Below, piece after piece: positions 16,573 through 25,638 of a stretch of DNA of 64,000 bases. The notes beneath the pieces were generated by a model that saw only the letters and a program-made list of their open reading frames with translations, ran no database searches and had not been told where the DNA came from. The position numbers were made by a program, and so were the translations under genes. The stretch is from Virgifigura sp964551315 (lineage in GTDB: Bacteria > Pseudomonadota > Alphaproteobacteria > Dongiales > Dongiaceae). Each line of letters opens with the position of its first letter. Position 1 is the stretch's first letter. The stretch is taken from assembly GCA_964551315.1 (NCBI GenBank), contig CAZKCM010000008.1:30185-94184 (forward strand), in the 5' to 3' direction.

Positions 16573-17877
16573 TCAACCTCCGTCGGGACGCCAAAGGGGC
16601 TTGCCGTCCGCCTTCACGGCCCGCGACTTTACCTCCGCCGCCTTGGTTATGCCGCGCAGGAGATTCCACTCGGCTCCGATCAGGCGGCCGGCCGCGCGCC
16701 ACTTGTTGTAGACCGCGTCCCGGCGGGCATAGTGCTGCCGTTGCAGCTTCCGGTAAATGGCAAGAGCCTTGTCGGCCGATCGCTTCATCGAGAACGCCTC
16801 GGCCGTCACCCGTGCCGCCCGCCGGAGCCGTTCCATCCCCTCGCGCGAGGCGCCCGCGATTTCCCGCAACGCCGCGGCGAAGTCGTCCGTCGATTGGTGC
16901 TCGAGCAGCCGGCCGTTTTCCCCGTCGATCACGATCTCACGCACGCCGGGCGCATCCAAGGCGACGACCGGTACACCGGCGGCCATCGCCTCGGTGAGCA
17001 CCATGCCCTGCGTCTCCGACATCGAGGCGAAAGCGAAGACGTCCATGGCCCGATAGGCGCTGATGAGAAGCGGGCCCTCAAGAACACCGAGGAAGTGGAC
17101 GCGTTCCGCTAGTCCGCGTCGTGCAAGGGATCCCAGGATCGAACCGCGCGCGGGTCCGGCACCAACCACAAGGAAATGGGCACGTGGCTCGCTCTTCAAG
17201 AAGGCCGCCACGGCCTCCGCCAGGAAGGCGAGGTTCTTCTCCGGGGCGAGGCGCCCGACATGCCCGACGACGAAGGCCTCCTCCGGAATGTTTGCGGCGG
17301 CGCGGAAACCCGCGCCGCTGCCGCCGGCAAAGCGCTCCAGCTCCACGCCCGTGGGGACGACCTCGATGGGCACGGTCACTCCGCGTGAGCGCAGGATCTC
17401 GGCAACGCTTTGGCTCGGCGCAATAACGTAGCTGCAGAGGTTGGCGTAGCTCGTCGACAGATTGATCACGAATCGCTTGAGCGCCTTCGAGTCGCCAGGG
17501 ACGTAGTGGGTGTACTGCTCGTACATCGTGTGGTGGGTGAAGACGAGCGGAATCCGATGGACATGTGCGAGGCGCAGCGCCATTCCGCCGATCAGGAACG
17601 GATGATGCGAATGCACGACGTCCGGCCTGAAGCGCTCGACCGTCGAGTTGAGGAAGCCGGGGGTCGGCAGCACGACCGAAAAGTCGCTGCCGTTGAAGCG
17701 CTGGATCGCCGGGATTCGGACCACATCCCGCTCGTCCTCCGCCATGTTCTCGAACTCCGGCGCGACCACGAGAACCCGATGGCCCCGCCGCCGGAACTCC
17801 GCCGAGAATGCCTCGACCGAGCGGGCCACGCCGCCGACATGCGGCGTAAAGGTGTTGGTCATCATCAGGATATTCAC
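16573..17877 (-). CDS. GT4-family glycosyltransferase
   Basis: The 434-residue GT-B glycosyltransferase starts NILMMTNTFTPHVGGVARSVEAF, the N-terminal acceptor half with its GGV motif. It has FTHHTMYEQYTHYVPG and VPTGVELERF. The C-terminal donor half has VGHVGRLAPEKNL and SMSETQGMVLTEAMAAG, with the E-x7-E catalytic region. Closest known types are hexosyltransferases acting on lipids or glucans, such as diacylglycerol glucosyltransferases; the acceptor is unknown. The start is GTG at 17877. It overlaps the upstream gene stop as GTGA and follows an AGGAG site, so the two are translationally coupled. ATG at 17865 is an alternative. Confidence 0.82.
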   Translation of the reverse strand: MNILMMTNTFTPHVGGVARSVEAFSAEFRRRGHRVLVVAPEFENMAEDERDVVRIPAIQRFNGSDFSVVLPTPGFLNSTVERFRPDVVHSHHPFLIGGMALRLAHVHRIPLVFTHHTMYEQYTHYVPGDSKALKRFVINLSTSYANLCSYVIAPSQSVAEILRSRGVTVPIEVVPTGVELERFAGGSGAGFRAAANIPEEAFVVGHVGRLAPEKNLAFLAEAVAAFLKSEPRAHFLVVGAGPARGSILGSLARRGLAERVHFLGVLEGPLLISAYRAMDVFAFASMSETQGMVLTEAMAAGVPVVALDAPGVREIVIDGENGRLLEHQSTDDFAAALREIAGASREGMERLRRAARVTAEAFSMKRSADKALAIYRKLQRQHYARRDAVYNKWRAAGRLIGAEWNLLRGITKAAEVKSRAVKADGKPLWRPDGG

Positions 17878-20126
17878 GAGGGGGTCTCCTTGAGCGCGAC
17901 GGTGACCTGCGTGCATCCCGGTTCCGGTCGTACCAAGGGGCAGCCGGCCAGCCTCAGTTCGATCTGCGGCGCGGCGTCGTGCCATTCCCCGTGCCACGAC
18001 ACGGTCGCGCCGTCGGGTCCGGGCTCGACCCGGACCGTGACCGGTCCAAAGGCGGTCGGCGCCGGTCCGAAACGGAAGGGCTTGCGCCCCCTCAACCACG
18101 CCTCCGGCAGACCGGAGCACAAGATCAGCCGATCGCCCTCCTCTCGCAGAAAGCAGTTGCGCAGCATGATGACCCACTCCGCCGCCGCCCAGGCGTGCTG
18201 ACCGTCGCCCATGCAGCCGCCGCGCGTATGCGGATGCACGGCCTCGGGCCATTGCCCGGTCGGCGACGCAAGGTCCGCCACGGCGCACATGATCGGAAAG
18301 TGGCGCGGATCGCCGGCGCGCAGGAGGACCTGGGCCACGTGGAGGGTGAGATAGGCATTGAGGCCGGAGTGGATCATGTCCTGGAAGAACGCGCCGTCAA
18401 CGAAACAGTTCTCCATGAGATACGCGACGGTGTCGGCGAGGCGGCGATCGTCGGGCGGGAACAGCTGAAGCGGATATCCGGCGACAAGCGAGCCGATCGC
18501 GCCGGCGTCCAGGCGCCGATAGGGCGAAGCGGGCATCGCGGGCCGGCGCAGCCGCGCCGCGGCCCGGGCAAGGCTGGTCTCGATCGCGCCGCGGAAAGCC
18601 TCGGCCTCTTCGGCGAACTCGGCCGCCGCGACCGGCTCATCGAGACCGCGGGCGAGGTCGGCCGCCGCCCGCAGCCCGGCGACACCCCAGAAGTCGTCCC
18701 AGTAATAGTAGTCGTTGGGACCGAGATGCTCGGCGCTGAATCCCGCGGGCAGAAGGCCGGCATGCGGCGCCTCCCCGTGATCTGGCAGGCGCTTCCTGCG
18801 GATCCAGCGCGCCCCGCGCAGGATCGCCACGCGCCATGCCGGCTTTGGCTTGCACCCCGTCATGGCGCAGAACCTCTGCAGGATCCACAACGCCTCGCCG
18901 TTGGAGTCCCACTCGCCGGCCTGCGAGTGGAAGAAGCCGAGCCGCGTCTGTCGTGCGGGAAAGCGGTCGAGGATGGGCTCGACACGCCCTGCCAATCCGG
19001 CGCAGAGCAGCCCATGAAGAATGAAGGCGGCATCCCGGAACCAGAACCGCTTGTAGGTGTAGGGGCCGGCATAGACATCGCCTGGGGTGTGCAGGACCAA
19101 GGTGCGCAGCGCCGCGTCGTAGAGGAACTGGAACCGGGCGTCGGGCAGTTCCGCCCGGCAGCAGCCGCAGAGGGCATCCTTCCAGGACACCTGCCGCCCT
19201 GAGCCGCCGCCTTCCGGCCCGAGCGGTACGCGCACGGATAGCCGGCGGGTCACGCCCGGCTCGAGCTTGAACAGTGCAGCCGCCGTCGCCAGCCCGACCT
19301 CGCAGCTGCCCGCTAGCTCTTCCTCTCGCTCGCGCAGGTGGATGAAAACGTCGCCCGCGCGATAGCCGGAGACATGATGCCGCTCGACGGCGGTGTCGAA
19401 AGCGACCTGCCTCCCGCCATCGATCAGCCAGGACCGCCGGTCGGGCGAGAGCCCGATCTCATGAACGAAGCTGACGCCCTCCGGGTTGCAGGGCCGTAAG
19501 GAGACGACGGCCCAGCCGCCGTCCGGTGCCAAGGCATCCAGGTCCAGGACGCAGACCGGCGCAAGATCGCCGTCGCTGATCCGAGCCGTGGCCTTGAGGC
19601 GCAGCCCGTCCCCCGTACTCTCCGTCACCACCGCAATGCCGTCGTCGAGGTCAAGGCGCTGGCGCGAACGGTCGGCGCGCGACGGCAGCAGAACCCGCCC
19701 GTCCGATCCGAGGACCCAGCCGTCCAGCGACCAGCCGTCGAAGTGCGGCGTGAGAAGGCCGCGCGGGTCGACGATCGGCAGGGCATCGCGGTCGGGTAAG
19801 CCGATCGCGGTCCAGTTGCGGTGCGTCAGGTTGACATGCGTGATGGAGAAGGCGCGCGGAACGAAAGACACGTCGCCGGGGTCGAACTGACGTTCGACCC
19901 AATACGGCCAAACCCAGTCCAGATTGTGTTGAATGACCCGGCTGTTGATCAGGCCGCGCGCATGAAAGATCACCCCGGCGCGCAGCAGCTCGATGGGCTC
20001 CGCCACCTCCGAAGGTTGCGAGAGGCGCCGAATCTTCCCCAGAAGCGCGATCGGGTCGAGCATCCCATGGGCCAGAGCGACCCGGCGCAGGAGGAACCGC
20101 CAGGGCAACCACTTCATCCACACCAT
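17874..20126 (-). CDS. Glycoside hydrolase, glucoamylase/debranching-like (alpha/alpha barrel)
   Basis: The 750-residue cytoplasmic protein has a beta-rich N-terminal half (to about 350) and a C-terminal alpha/alpha-barrel-like half. The latter contains YTYKRFWFRDAAFILHGLL, GEWDSNGEALWILQRF, YYYWDDFWGVAGLRAAADLA and GDGQHAWAAAEWVIMLRNCF. These resemble amylo-alpha-1,6-glucosidase and glucoamylase-type enzymes (GH15/GH133-like). The acidic catalytic residues cannot be assigned with certainty. It is coupled by a GTGA overlap to a GT4 glycosyltransferase, suggesting synthesis and trimming of the same glycan, possibly glycogen-related given glgA nearby. Start ATG at 20126, with 20117 as an alternative; AAGGAAGGGG lies upstream. 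Confidence 0.65.
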   Translation of the reverse strand: MVWMKWLPWRFLLRRVALAHGMLDPIALLGKIRRLSQPSEVAEPIELLRAGVIFHARGLINSRVIQHNLDWVWPYWVERQFDPGDVSFVPRAFSITHVNLTHRNWTAIGLPDRDALPIVDPRGLLTPHFDGWSLDGWVLGSDGRVLLPSRADRSRQRLDLDDGIAVVTESTGDGLRLKATARISDGDLAPVCVLDLDALAPDGGWAVVSLRPCNPEGVSFVHEIGLSPDRRSWLIDGGRQVAFDTAVERHHVSGYRAGDVFIHLREREEELAGSCEVGLATAAALFKLEPGVTRRLSVRVPLGPEGGGSGRQVSWKDALCGCCRAELPDARFQFLYDAALRTLVLHTPGDVYAGPYTYKRFWFRDAAFILHGLLCAGLAGRVEPILDRFPARQTRLGFFHSQAGEWDSNGEALWILQRFCAMTGCKPKPAWRVAILRGARWIRRKRLPDHGEAPHAGLLPAGFSAEHLGPNDYYYWDDFWGVAGLRAAADLARGLDEPVAAAEFAEEAEAFRGAIETSLARAAARLRRPAMPASPYRRLDAGAIGSLVAGYPLQLFPPDDRRLADTVAYLMENCFVDGAFFQDMIHSGLNAYLTLHVAQVLLRAGDPRHFPIMCAVADLASPTGQWPEAVHPHTRGGCMGDGQHAWAAAEWVIMLRNCFLREEGDRLILCSGLPEAWLRGRKPFRFGPAPTAFGPVTVRVEPGPDGATVSWHGEWHDAAPQIELRLAGCPLVRPEPGCTQVTVALKETPS

Positions 20127-20476
20127 GATTCGCTGAAACCCCTTCCTTCCTTGCGGCACACTCGAGGAAGACCGGCGCCCGCCTCCCTCAACCGCACCAG
20201 CCTCAGATGCTTCGACCGTCCGCCAGAACCCTGGACTCGCCCGAACGGAACACCGTCCCCGCAACGACGGATCCGGCGGGACGGAAGCGGTTGCCGGAAT
20301 CCCCTCCGGAAAAGCCGACGCATCAGTTAAGCGGAACGCACAACCAGCCGGCCAGCCGATGCTTTCCGGCGGCCGATTCGACCGGCCGTTCGGCAGGGGC
20401 GCGCAGAGGGCGGGTCACCCCGCCCCGGACCAAGCCATGCAGGATCGGCCTCGGAAATGAGGTAGATCAATCCCCG
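20127..20476. other. Intergenic region upstream of the glucosidase gene
   Basis: This 350-bp region has no recognisable gene, although frames are open in it. It holds the likely promoter of the minus-strand glucosidase/glycosyltransferase pair and a weak FNR-like box near its right end. Confidence 0.5.
20457..20470. promoter_or_regulatory. Weak FNR-like box
   Basis: ATGAGGTAGATCAA has two mismatches to TTGAT-N4-ATCAA and one intact half-site. It lies 6 bp before the ABC-ATPase remnant, 264 bp before the Rap1a-like gene and 331 bp before the glucosidase start, so its target is unclear. Confidence 0.3.
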
Positions 20477-20647
20477 ATGGCCCGAAGCGGGATCGACGAG
20501 GACTTCTACCCGGCCGATCTGCGCGTGGGCATACGGAAGCGGGCCGGTTTCGCACGCGCCATCGCGCGCGCCCCCGACCTGCCGTTCTTTAACGAGCCGT
20601 CCGCCGGGCTGAACCGGCTGCCCCTGGAGCTTCGCGACAGCCTTGGC
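20477..20647 (+). pseudogene. Remnant of an ABC-transporter ATPase (MlaF/Ttg2A-like)
   Basis: Fifty-seven codons read as the central part of an ABC ATPase: YPADLRVGIRKRAGFARAI, then APDLPFFNEPSAGLN. This matches the family arrangement YPxELSGGMxKRAxLARAI followed by DPxxLFFDEPSAGLD. The signature LSGG is eroded to LRVG, and the Walker B DEP is NEP. The Walker A half and the H-loop region are absent, and the reading frame runs into unrelated sequence after ELRDSLG. The gene is therefore a dead fragment. No partner permease or MCE gene is nearby. Confidence 0.7.
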
Positions 20648-20733
20648 AGTCGCCTCCGGTGCCCAGGAGCCGGAACTTCGTCGGCCGCCGATTGTTCGCC
20701 GATTTGGGGGTACCGATCCAAAGAGGCCTGCCA

Positions 20734-21123
20734 ATGCCGAGAACGCGGACCATCGCAACGCTGTTCGGCGCCGTTCTTGCAGCGGCAGGGCCGAACGCCC
20801 CGGCTGTCGCGCAGGAGGCCGAGCTCGCGGTCGAATTCTCGACCGGAGACCTGATGCGTGCCTGCACGGCCGAGAGCGGTCCAGAGGGGCGATCGACGGC
20901 GTTCTGTGAGGGCTTTATCCTCGGGACCGGCCTGCTCTATCTTGAGCTTCGCCGTGCCGGCGTGATCGATGCCTGGGCCTGCGCCGAGCCGGTGCCGACG
21001 CTCCGGCAGATTCGTCAGGACTTCGTCGCCTGGGCGCAGGACAACCCGGAGCATCTGGACAATGCCGCCATCGACGGGTTCTGGCAGGCCATGGCCGAAA
21101 CCTATCCTTGCGGCACGCCGTAA
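20734..21123 (+). CDS. Exported Rap1a/Tai-like immunity-domain protein
   Basis: The 129-residue protein has a signal peptide (basic start, then hydrophobic to AVAQE). The mature domain contains ACTAES, FCEGFILGTGLLYLELRR and a final cysteine near the end (TYPCGTP). This pattern, with conserved cysteines around CxGF/CEGF, resembles the Rap1a/Tai immunity-type domain found in many periplasmic proteins. A dedicated toxin is not seen nearby, so the immunity role is not supported here. ATG at 20734 gives the complete signal peptide. It precedes the small lipoprotein gene by 22 bp, so the two may be cotranscribed. Confidence 0.65.
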   Translation: MPRTRTIATLFGAVLAAAGPNAPAVAQEAELAVEFSTGDLMRACTAESGPEGRSTAFCEGFILGTGLLYLELRRAGVIDAWACAEPVPTLRQIRQDFVAWAQDNPEHLDNAAIDGFWQAMAETYPCGTP

Positions 21124-21145
21124 TGGACGGAAGGAGGGCGCTGTG

Positions 21146-21379
21146 ATGAGAATGAAAGCGATCGGGTGGATCTTGGCCCTGCTGTTCGTTGCCGGCTCGC
21201 TCGCGGGTTGTGAGGTTGACCGCACGACCGGCGAGCGAACACTCACGGGCAGCATCGTCGGGGCCGCGGGCGGCGCCACGGCCGGTCTCATCGGCGGCAA
21301 CTTCCTGCAAGGCGCGCTCACCGGCGCGGCCGCCGGCGCCACCAGCGGCTTCGTCTACGATCAGTTGCAGAAGCGGTAG
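21146..21379 (+). CDS. Small glycine-zipper lipoprotein
   Basis: The 77-residue protein has a lipoprotein signal peptide with the lipobox LAGC (cysteine near residue 22). The following glycine-zipper segment is GSIVGAAGGATAGLIGGNFLQGALTGAAAGATSG. Such small lipoproteins sit in the envelope and can oligomerise through the zipper; the precise role is unknown. GGAAGGAGGGCG precedes ATG 21146. It converges on the hyf-like cluster (57 bp gap). Confidence 0.82.
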   Translation: MRMKAIGWILALLFVAGSLAGCEVDRTTGERTLTGSIVGAAGGATAGLIGGNFLQGALTGAAAGATSGFVYDQLQKR

Positions 21380-21436
21380 CGCGCGTCCGTAAACGCCGGT
21401 CGCGCGTGAACCTGCCCATGTCGGGCGGCGCGCCCT

Positions 21437-21982
21437 TCAGGCACTGCCCGAGCGGGCCGGTGTGTTCTGTGCGACCGCCTGCAGCAGGGCCAACAGGCCC
21501 GAGAGGAGCTGCTTCGGCGACGGTGGACAGCCCCGAATGTGCAGGTCCACGGGCACGACGGCATCGACGCCGCCGACGCAGGCATAGCCGCCTGCGAACA
21601 GGCCGCCATCAACGGCGCAGTCGCCGACCGCGACCACCCATTTCGGGTCCGGGGTTGCGCGGTAGGTGCGCTCCAGCGCTTCCCGCATGTTCTTCGTCAC
21701 CGGCCCCGTGACGAGCAGGACGTCGGCGTGGCGCGGCGAGGCGACAAATCGCAAGCCGAAGCGCTCGAGGTCGTAGAAGGCGTTGTTGAGCGCGTGGATC
21801 TCAAGCTCGCAGCCGTTGCAGGACCCGGCATCGACCGCGCGGATCGACAGGCTGCGGCCGAGCCGGCGCCGCGCGACGCGGTCGAGCGAGGCAGCGAGCT
21901 CGGAAACGCTCGCATCCTCAGGAACAGGCGCGGGCTCGGTCAGGGAACGGCGGAAGAGACTTTCGAGGAGGATCCTGCGCAT
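21437..21982 (-). CDS. hyfI: HyfI/NuoB-like iron-sulfur small subunit
   Basis: The 181-residue protein is the small subunit of a group-4 hydrogenase/complex I-type module. It keeps the four cysteine ligands of the proximal (N2-like) [4Fe-4S] cluster: C55 and C58 in GSCNGCELEI, C122 in VGDCAVDGG and C152 in RGCPPSP. It should therefore still carry a cluster, although the partner large subunit has lost the first cysteine pair of [NiFe] binding. It is the last gene of the cluster, 11 bp after hyfG. Confidence 0.9.
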   Translation of the reverse strand: MRRILLESLFRRSLTEPAPVPEDASVSELAASLDRVARRRLGRSLSIRAVDAGSCNGCELEIHALNNAFYDLERFGLRFVASPRHADVLLVTGPVTKNMREALERTYRATPDPKWVVAVGDCAVDGGLFAGGYACVGGVDAVVPVDLHIRGCPPSPKQLLSGLLALLQAVAQNTPARSGSA

Positions 21983-21993
21983 GGCGGAAGCCG

Positions 21994-23514
21994 CTAAAGG
22001 TCGTGGCCGGAGTAGGAGCAGTTGAACGACTTGTTACAGAGCGGAAAGTCGGCAACGATGTTGCCCTCGATCGCGGCCTCGAGCAGCGGCCACTGGAACC
22101 AGGACGGGTCGCGCAGATGGCAGCGCTCGATCCGCCGGGCGCCGTCGAGCCGAAGCCAGACCAGGATATCGCCGCGGAAACCTTCCACGAGCGCGAGACC
22201 TTCGACGGGCGTGTCCCGGCCGCCGGCCGCCGACAGGTCGCTCCGCAGCGGGCCGTCGGGCAACCGTTCCAGAATCTGTTCGATCAGGGACAAGCTTTGC
22301 TCGACCTCTTCAATCCGCACGCGGACGCGGGCGTCGACGTCGCCCTCCTGGCGAACGGCCACCTCGAAGCGAAGGTCGTCGTAAGGCGGATATCCCGGCG
22401 TCCGGCGCGCGTCGAAGGCGCGGCCGGAAGCCCGGCCGACGTAGCCGCCGGCACCGTACTGCCGCGCGAGGGCCGGCTGAAGGACGCCGGTTCCGACGGT
22501 GCGATCCTGGAGCGAGGTGGTGTCGTCATAGAGCTCGACGAGCGCGGGAAACCGGCGACGGATTTCGTCGACCAGAGCGCGGACAGAAGCCAAGCCCTCG
22601 CGGCCGGGATCGACCGCGACGCCCCCGGGCAGCACGCGGTCTCGCATCAGCCGGTGACCGAAGGCGACGTCGGCGGCGCGCAGCACCCGTTCGCGCAGGA
22701 CCCCGCAATGCGCGTGCATGATGGCGAAGGAGGCGTCGTTGCAGATCGCGCCAATGTCGCCGAGATGGTTGGCGAGCCGCTCCAGCTCGGCCATGAGCGC
22801 ACGCAGCCAGACCGCGCGCGGCGGCGCCTCGATATCGAGCGCCGCTTCGACGGCGCGCGCGAAGGCGATGGCGTAGGCCACGGTGCTGTCGCCGGAGGTG
22901 CGGCCGGCCAGCTTGGCGGCACGATCGAGGTCCGCCCCCGCCATCAGCCCCTCGATGCCCTTGTGCACATAGCCCAGCCGCTCCTCCAGGCGAACGACCG
23001 TTTCGCCGCTTGCCGTGAAGCGGAAATGGCCCGGCTCGATGATGCCTGCATGCACGGGGCCGACGGGGATCTGATGGAGGCTTTCGCCCTCGGCCGGAAG
23101 GAAGGCATACGGCACCTCGCCGACCGCCGGCATGCGGAGGCCGAGTGGATGCCGCAGGCCCCAGCGGCCGTGATCGAGCCAGGGCCGCGCGTCCGGCAGG
23201 CCTTTGGGCTCGAGGCCGAACAGGTCGCGAACCGCGCGTTCGAGGCGGATCGCCGGCGGGTGCGCCCGACCGACGGAGGGAAAGCGTCCGTCCGGACAGT
23301 CGAGACTGGCGACGACGATCCTGGACGGTTGCTCGTCCAGGAGAGCCATATGGACGGCCTGCGCCTCACCCCAAAGCCCGAGCAGGGATCGCCGCCCCTC
23401 GGGAAGCTCGTCGGCGATGCGGCGCCACGCCTCCGCGTCCACGGTGACGTGCCGCCAGGGCCGGTGCGTTTCGGATTCGCGGCCTTCGAGAACTGGATCG
23501 ATCGATGCCGGCAT
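21994..23514 (-). CDS. hyfG: HyfG-like large subunit (NuoC-NuoD fusion), first [NiFe] cysteine pair absent
   Basis: The 506-residue protein fuses a NuoC-like N-terminal part (to about 165) to a NuoD/hydrogenase-large-subunit-like part, as in HyfG and HycE. Catalytic group-4 hydrogenases carry RxCGxC at the first nickel site. Here the corresponding stretch (residues 205-210) reads RTSGDS, so both cysteines appear to be serines. The C-terminus reads DFPLCNKSFNCSYSGHDL instead of DPCxxC. The protein is therefore unlikely to bind a standard [NiFe] site. It fits the energy-converting-hydrogenase-related (Ehr) type. ATG at 23514 is chosen by family N-terminus and an AAAGAGG site. Confidence 0.88.
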   Translation of the reverse strand: MPASIDPVLEGRESETHRPWRHVTVDAEAWRRIADELPEGRRSLLGLWGEAQAVHMALLDEQPSRIVVASLDCPDGRFPSVGRAHPPAIRLERAVRDLFGLEPKGLPDARPWLDHGRWGLRHPLGLRMPAVGEVPYAFLPAEGESLHQIPVGPVHAGIIEPGHFRFTASGETVVRLEERLGYVHKGIEGLMAGADLDRAAKLAGRTSGDSTVAYAIAFARAVEAALDIEAPPRAVWLRALMAELERLANHLGDIGAICNDASFAIMHAHCGVLRERVLRAADVAFGHRLMRDRVLPGGVAVDPGREGLASVRALVDEIRRRFPALVELYDDTTSLQDRTVGTGVLQPALARQYGAGGYVGRASGRAFDARRTPGYPPYDDLRFEVAVRQEGDVDARVRVRIEEVEQSLSLIEQILERLPDGPLRSDLSAAGGRDTPVEGLALVEGFRGDILVWLRLDGARRIERCHLRDPSWFQWPLLEAAIEGNIVADFPLCNKSFNCSYSGHDL

Positions 23515-23530
23515 GGTCCGCCTCTTTCTC

Positions 23531-24979
23531 TTATCCCAGGAGGCGCGCGATGTGCTGGAACCAGGCAACCAGCGACGGCGGCAGGTAGACCCCACCCACC
23601 AGGACCAACGCCAAATGCCCAAACATCGGAAAATAGGAGAGCCGGACCCGCGCCGCGCCGCCTGTCGCCTCGCCGAACGCCAGACCGTGCAGGCGCAGCA
23701 GCAGCGCGCCGACGCCCACGAGCAGACCGAAAACCAGCGGCAACGCAAGGAGCGGTTCGCGGGCGAAGGTCGAACTCACCACGAGAAACTCGCTCATGAA
23801 GATGCCGAGCGGCGGCATGCCGGCAATGGCGACCACCCCGAGCACGAGACTCCAGCCGAGCACCGGATGGGTCTCCGTCAGGCCCCGGATCTCGGCGATT
23901 CTTTGCGTACCCTTGACCTGCGCGATGTGGCCGACCGCAAAGAAGATCGCCGACTTCGTAAGGCTGTGCATGGTCATGTGCAGCAAGCCCGCGAAGTTCG
24001 CGAGCGGACCGCCCATGCCGAACGCGAAGGTGATGATGCCCATATGCTCGATCGAGGAGTAGGCAAACATCCGCTTGATGTCGCGCCGGCGGTACAACAT
24101 GAAGCCCGAGAACAGGAGGGAACCGAGCCCCATCGTCACCATGATCGGACCCGGCGCAATCGCCGCCGGATTGCCGGCGAGCAGCATCTTGAACCGCAGG
24201 ACGGCGTAAAGCGCGACGTTCAACAGCAGACCCGAGAGCACGGCGGAGATCGGTGTCGGGCCTTCGGCATGGGCATCGGGAAGCCAGGCATGCAACGGCA
24301 CGAGCCCGACCTTCGTTCCGTAGCCGACCAGGAGAAAGACGAAGGCGACGTTGAGGAGCGCCGGATCGAAATCGCCGACGCGTTCGATCAGGGCAGTCCA
24401 GACCATGCCATCGTGGCCGTCGCCCATGACCGGTTGGGCCGTCATATAGACGAGAATGGTGCCGAACAGCGCCAGAGCGATGCCAACGCTTCCGAGGATA
24501 AAATACTTCCACGCCGCCTCGAGCGCCTCGTGGGTGCGATAGATGCCGACCATGACGACCGTGGCGAGGGTTGCCAGCTCGACCGCCACCCACATGAGCC
24601 CGACATTGTTGGCGACCAGCGCCAGGTTCATGCCGAACATCATGACCTGATACATGGCGTGATAAAACCGCAGATAGGCAGGCGTCAGCCTCCCCGTCTC
24701 CAGTTCGTGCCCGATGTAGCTGGCGCTGAACACGCTGGTCGTGAACCCGACGAAGCTGTTGAGCAGGATGAAGGCGATGTTGAGGTCGTCGACCAGGAAA
24801 TACGCCCCCGGTTGCGGCCGCACGACCAGCAGCGACAGAGCCGCCAACAGCGTCAAGGCGCAGGACAGGACGTTGAGACGCGCGGAGAGCCGGTAGCCGG
24901 GCAGCAGGGCGAGGAGCGCCGCCGCGGCGGCCGGAACCGCCAGGACGAGGATCACCGCGTCGAGCGAGAACGCGCTCAT
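23531..24979 (-). CDS. hyfF: HyfF-like proton-pumping membrane subunit
   Basis: The 482-residue polytopic protein of the NuoN/NuoM/antiporter family has about 13-14 membrane segments. Family marks include the glutamate in ELATLATVVMVGIYR, the lysine in KVGLVPLHAWLPDAHAEGPTPISAVLSG and IKRMFAYSSIEHMGIITF. These are the charged residues linked to proton translocation in complex I-type subunits. It overlaps hyfE by 4 bp and lies 16 bp before hyfG. Confidence 0.92.
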   Translation of the reverse strand: MSAFSLDAVILVLAVPAAAAALLALLPGYRLSARLNVLSCALTLLAALSLLVVRPQPGAYFLVDDLNIAFILLNSFVGFTTSVFSASYIGHELETGRLTPAYLRFYHAMYQVMMFGMNLALVANNVGLMWVAVELATLATVVMVGIYRTHEALEAAWKYFILGSVGIALALFGTILVYMTAQPVMGDGHDGMVWTALIERVGDFDPALLNVAFVFLLVGYGTKVGLVPLHAWLPDAHAEGPTPISAVLSGLLLNVALYAVLRFKMLLAGNPAAIAPGPIMVTMGLGSLLFSGFMLYRRRDIKRMFAYSSIEHMGIITFAFGMGGPLANFAGLLHMTMHSLTKSAIFFAVGHIAQVKGTQRIAEIRGLTETHPVLGWSLVLGVVAIAGMPPLGIFMSEFLVVSSTFAREPLLALPLVFGLLVGVGALLLRLHGLAFGEATGGAARVRLSYFPMFGHLALVLVGGVYLPPSLVAWFQHIARLLG

Positions 24980-25638
24980 TGCCGCTCTCCCCGGAAGCTA
25001 TCGAGCGCATGGACATCCACGGTGTCGAAGCGCTCGCGGATTCGGAACAGGAAGATGCCGATCACGATGAAGGCGATGAGGATCGCGAAAGCGACGCTGA
25101 TCTCGACCACGAACGGCATGCCCTTGGCGCCGGTCGCGGCGAGAATCAGGCCGTTCTCCAGCGTCATGAAACCGACGACCTGACTCACCGCGTTGCGCCG
25201 CGTGACCATGATCAGAAGCCCGAGCAGCAGGATGGAAAGCGCAAAGGCCAGATCCTGCCGGGTAAGCGGATCGGCCTGGGCAGTGACCTGCAGCATGATC
25301 ACCATGGAGAGCGCGACCAGCCCCATGCCGGCCAGCATGGTCGGCCCGATGCCTACCACCGTCTCGATCTGACGGTGGATGCCGAGGCGCAGGATGATCC
25401 GATGGAGCGCGACGGGGATGATGATCGCCTTGAAGACAAGCGCGATGATCGCCGTGACGTAAAGCTGCGGCGCGTGCTGTATGTAGGCCTGCCAAGCGAC
25501 CGACAGCGCGAGCACGGTCGCGTGGAGGGCGAAGACATTGAGAAGCCCGGAGAGGCGATCCTGGTACAGCATCATGAAGCTCACCAGCATCAGGCCGCCG
25601 GCAAGAAGGTGAGCGACATCGAAGGCAAAGCCGTCCAT
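24976..25638 (-). CDS. hyfE: HyfE-like membrane subunit
   Basis: The 220-residue hydrophobic protein has about six or seven membrane segments. It resembles HyfE, the subunit combining NuoK-like features: VVGFMTLENGLILAATG keeps the membrane glutamate typical of NuoK. It ends in a short charged tail. The stop and the next start overlap (ATGA-type, 4 bp with hyfF), and it is adjacent to hyfC with no gap. Confidence 0.9.
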   Translation of the reverse strand: MDGFAFDVAHLLAGGLMLVSFMMLYQDRLSGLLNVFALHATVLALSVAWQAYIQHAPQLYVTAIIALVFKAIIIPVALHRIILRLGIHRQIETVVGIGPTMLAGMGLVALSMVIMLQVTAQADPLTRQDLAFALSILLLGLLIMVTRRNAVSQVVGFMTLENGLILAATGAKGMPFVVEISVAFAILIAFIVIGIFLFRIRERFDTVDVHALDSFRGERQ

